A program made the position numbers and the translations under genes. The notes under the pieces are model-generated. The model was not told the origin of the DNA. It worked only from the letters and a program-made list of their open reading frames with translations, and did not search any database. Shown here piece by piece: positions 62,694-64,000 of a stretch of 64,000 nucleotides of DNA; the stretch's first letter is position 1, and each line of letters opens with the position of its first letter. Where the stretch lies: the NCBI RefSeq assembly GCF_004362895.1, contig NZ_SNXI01000014.1, forward strand, positions 1 through 64,000, written 5' to 3'. This DNA is from Idiomarina aquatica. GTDB lineage: Bacteria; Pseudomonadota; Gammaproteobacteria; Enterobacterales; Alteromonadaceae.

Positions 62694-64000
62694 GTGACTA
62701 ACGTGTTAAACCAGCGTACAGAAAACCTGAGTTGGAACGCCTTTGACCACATTTTACCGGCCGCTAACGCTGAACTTGATGTTTGGCTGGCCGATGTCAT
62801 GGCCAGACATCAACACAAGGACTACAGCCTGTGGCTAGACTCGGCTGCCGACGAACACGTTAACAGCCGTTTTCATATTTTACTAAAGCAGCCACGCTGT
62901 TTTTTGCAGGCAACGGATTGCGGTGCCGAATTGCAAGTTTGCGATCCTGAGTTAGCGCAACAAGGCCTTGCATCCAGGCTGGCATCGGAGCCTTCGTTTT
63001 TAGCTGCAGCAAAACACCTTAACCAGCTTATGCAGCAACGTTTTAATGTAACCCCACATGCTGAAATACCTTTTAATGGTGGTATGGCTGGCTATTTGAG
63101 CTACGACTTGGGGCGCCAAATCGAGCATTTGCCGGCAACAAATGAAACCGAGTACCAGACAGCTATCGCAGGACTTGGTTTTTATAGCGAGGCGTTGGTC
63201 GTGGATAAACGCCATCACCGACTTTGGATCTTAGCACCGGATAACAGCCATCAGCAGGTGCTCGACTCATGGCTGGACGCGCCTTTGCCCGCGCATAAAC
63301 CATTTTCGTTGAGTTCCGGCTGGCAAAGTAATATGGACCGCAGCGGTTATGAACAACGTTTTAATCGTGTCCATGACTACCTGTTAGCCGGCGACTGTTA
63401 CCAAATAAATTTGGCACAACGCTTTAAAGCACGTTATTGCGGCGACGAATACCAGGCCTATTTGCGTTTGCGGCAACAAAATGGCGCGCCATTCTCAGCG
63501 TTTATGCGCTTACCCGGCAGCAGTATTTTAAGCGTATCACCGGAACGTTTTTTGTCGGTTGACCGACAAGCACGGGTAGAGACCAAGCCGATAAAAGGAA
63601 CACGCCCGCGTTTTAGTAATGCGGATGCTGATCAACGCTCGCGCGACGCACTGCAAAACGCTGAAAAGGACCGTGCCGAAAACCTCATGATCGTAGACTT
63701 ACTGCGTAACGACCTGTCGCGAAGTTGTCTGCCGGGAACTATCGACGTCCCGCATCTGTTCGCCATTGAAAGTTTTCCGGCGGTACACCACTTGGTATCA
63801 ACGATACAGGCACAGCTGGATCCGCAAAAATCGGTATTCGATTTGTATCAGGGCGCCTTCCCCGGCGGTTCGATAACGGGCGCGCCTAAAGTGCGGGCGA
63901 TGCAAATTATCGAAGAGCTCGAGCCCAACCGCCGCAATATCTATTGTGGCTCGATGCTTTACTTGTCGCTTTGTGGTAGCAGTGACAGCAGTATCACCAT
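62694..64000 (+). CDS. pabB: Aminodeoxychorismate synthase component I (partial, cut by window end)
   Basis: PabB converts chorismate to 4-amino-4-deoxychorismate, using ammonia from PabA, on the way to folate. The frame runs open from the GTG at 62694 to the end of the window (435 codons), so the C-terminus is missing. The chorismate-binding domain is unmistakable: ETKPIKGTRPR (the PIKGT lysine distinguishes PabB from the PIAGT of TrpE), DRAENLMIVDLLRNDLSR and FPGGSITGAPKVRAMQIIEELE. The N-terminal domain is weakly conserved, as usual. Divergent from the class I fumarase gene. Confidence 0.95.
   Translation, partial: MTNVLNQRTENLSWNAFDHILPAANAELDVWLADVMARHQHKDYSLWLDSAADEHVNSRFHILLKQPRCFLQATDCGAELQVCDPELAQQGLASRLASEPSFLAAAKHLNQLMQQRFNVTPHAEIPFNGGMAGYLSYDLGRQIEHLPATNETEYQTAIAGLGFYSEALVVDKRHHRLWILAPDNSHQQVLDSWLDAPLPAHKPFSLSSGWQSNMDRSGYEQRFNRVHDYLLAGDCYQINLAQRFKARYCGDEYQAYLRLRQQNGAPFSAFMRLPGSSILSVSPERFLSVDRQARVETKPIKGTRPRFSNADADQRSRDALQNAEKDRAENLMIVDLLRNDLSRSCLPGTIDVPHLFAIESFPAVHHLVSTIQAQLDPQKSVFDLYQGAFPGGSITGAPKVRAMQIIEELEPNRRNIYCGSMLYLSLCGSSDSSIT

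Overview
The window looks like chromosome of a marine gammaproteobacterium of the Alteromonadales, most likely Idiomarinaceae (Idiomarina or a relative). This is inferred from gene content and order, not from a database search. The grounds are the smc-zipA-ligA, dnaE-accA-tilS, purM-purN-DUF3108 and dnaQ/rnhA blocks, a TIGR03503-type protein beside dnaQ, a tmRNA tag reading ANDDNYALAA, an emphasis on fatty-acid and amino-acid catabolism (FadE, branched-chain keto acid dehydrogenase, AstE-like hydrolase) and no sugar-uptake genes. Coding density is high and almost every gene belongs to a known family.

Layout. Positions 1-95 are the right end of an IS66-type element. It is followed by a RelB/RelE-type toxin-antitoxin pair and tmRNA (850-1209, minus). 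Positions 1.3-9.6 kb hold elbB, an ene-reductase, a GNAT-C39 peptidase fusion, purMN, a DUF3108 protein and fadE, which has a FadR-like operator. Positions 9.7-18.8 kb hold two AbgT-family transporters bracketing an MFS pump, a lipoprotein 5'-nucleotidase, a 2OG-Fe(II) oxygenase and rnhB, followed by an SDR and a VOC protein. Positions 18.9-25.4 kb hold a DMT transporter, a membrane-anchored EEP-family phosphohydrolase enclosed by large composite palindromes, and the bkdA1-bkdA2-bkdB operon. Positions 25.6-35 kb hold an astE-like gene, a DUF599 protein, an RND efflux pair, a Kef-type antiporter and a diguanylate cyclase. Positions 35-49 kb hold tilS-accA-dnaE, ndh, an M3 peptidase lipoprotein, two tRNA-Asp genes, a TIGR03503 protein, dnaQ/rnhA, a rhodanese and a methyltransferase. 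Positions 49-64 kb hold gloB, mltD with a small exported protein, ligA-zipA-smc, cysZ, a small PAS-like ORF, rmuC, class I fumarase and the first two thirds of pabB.

The most unusual feature is the repeat content. One family is a short REP-like hairpin preceded by GTAG (or GTAA), with nine copies in all. It lies between genes, abuts or supplies stop codons, forms one tandem triplet, and occurs twice in frame inside bkdB, where both copies encode nearly the same nine-residue linker. The other family is four composite palindromes of about 150-170 bp around the EEP-family gene. They share a conserved two-hairpin core but have different long complementary arms. Two of them are near-identical inverted copies that bound a segment of about 1.1 kb. 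No CRISPR array, prophage or complete insertion sequence was seen. Functions are read from motifs and family knowledge, without searches.
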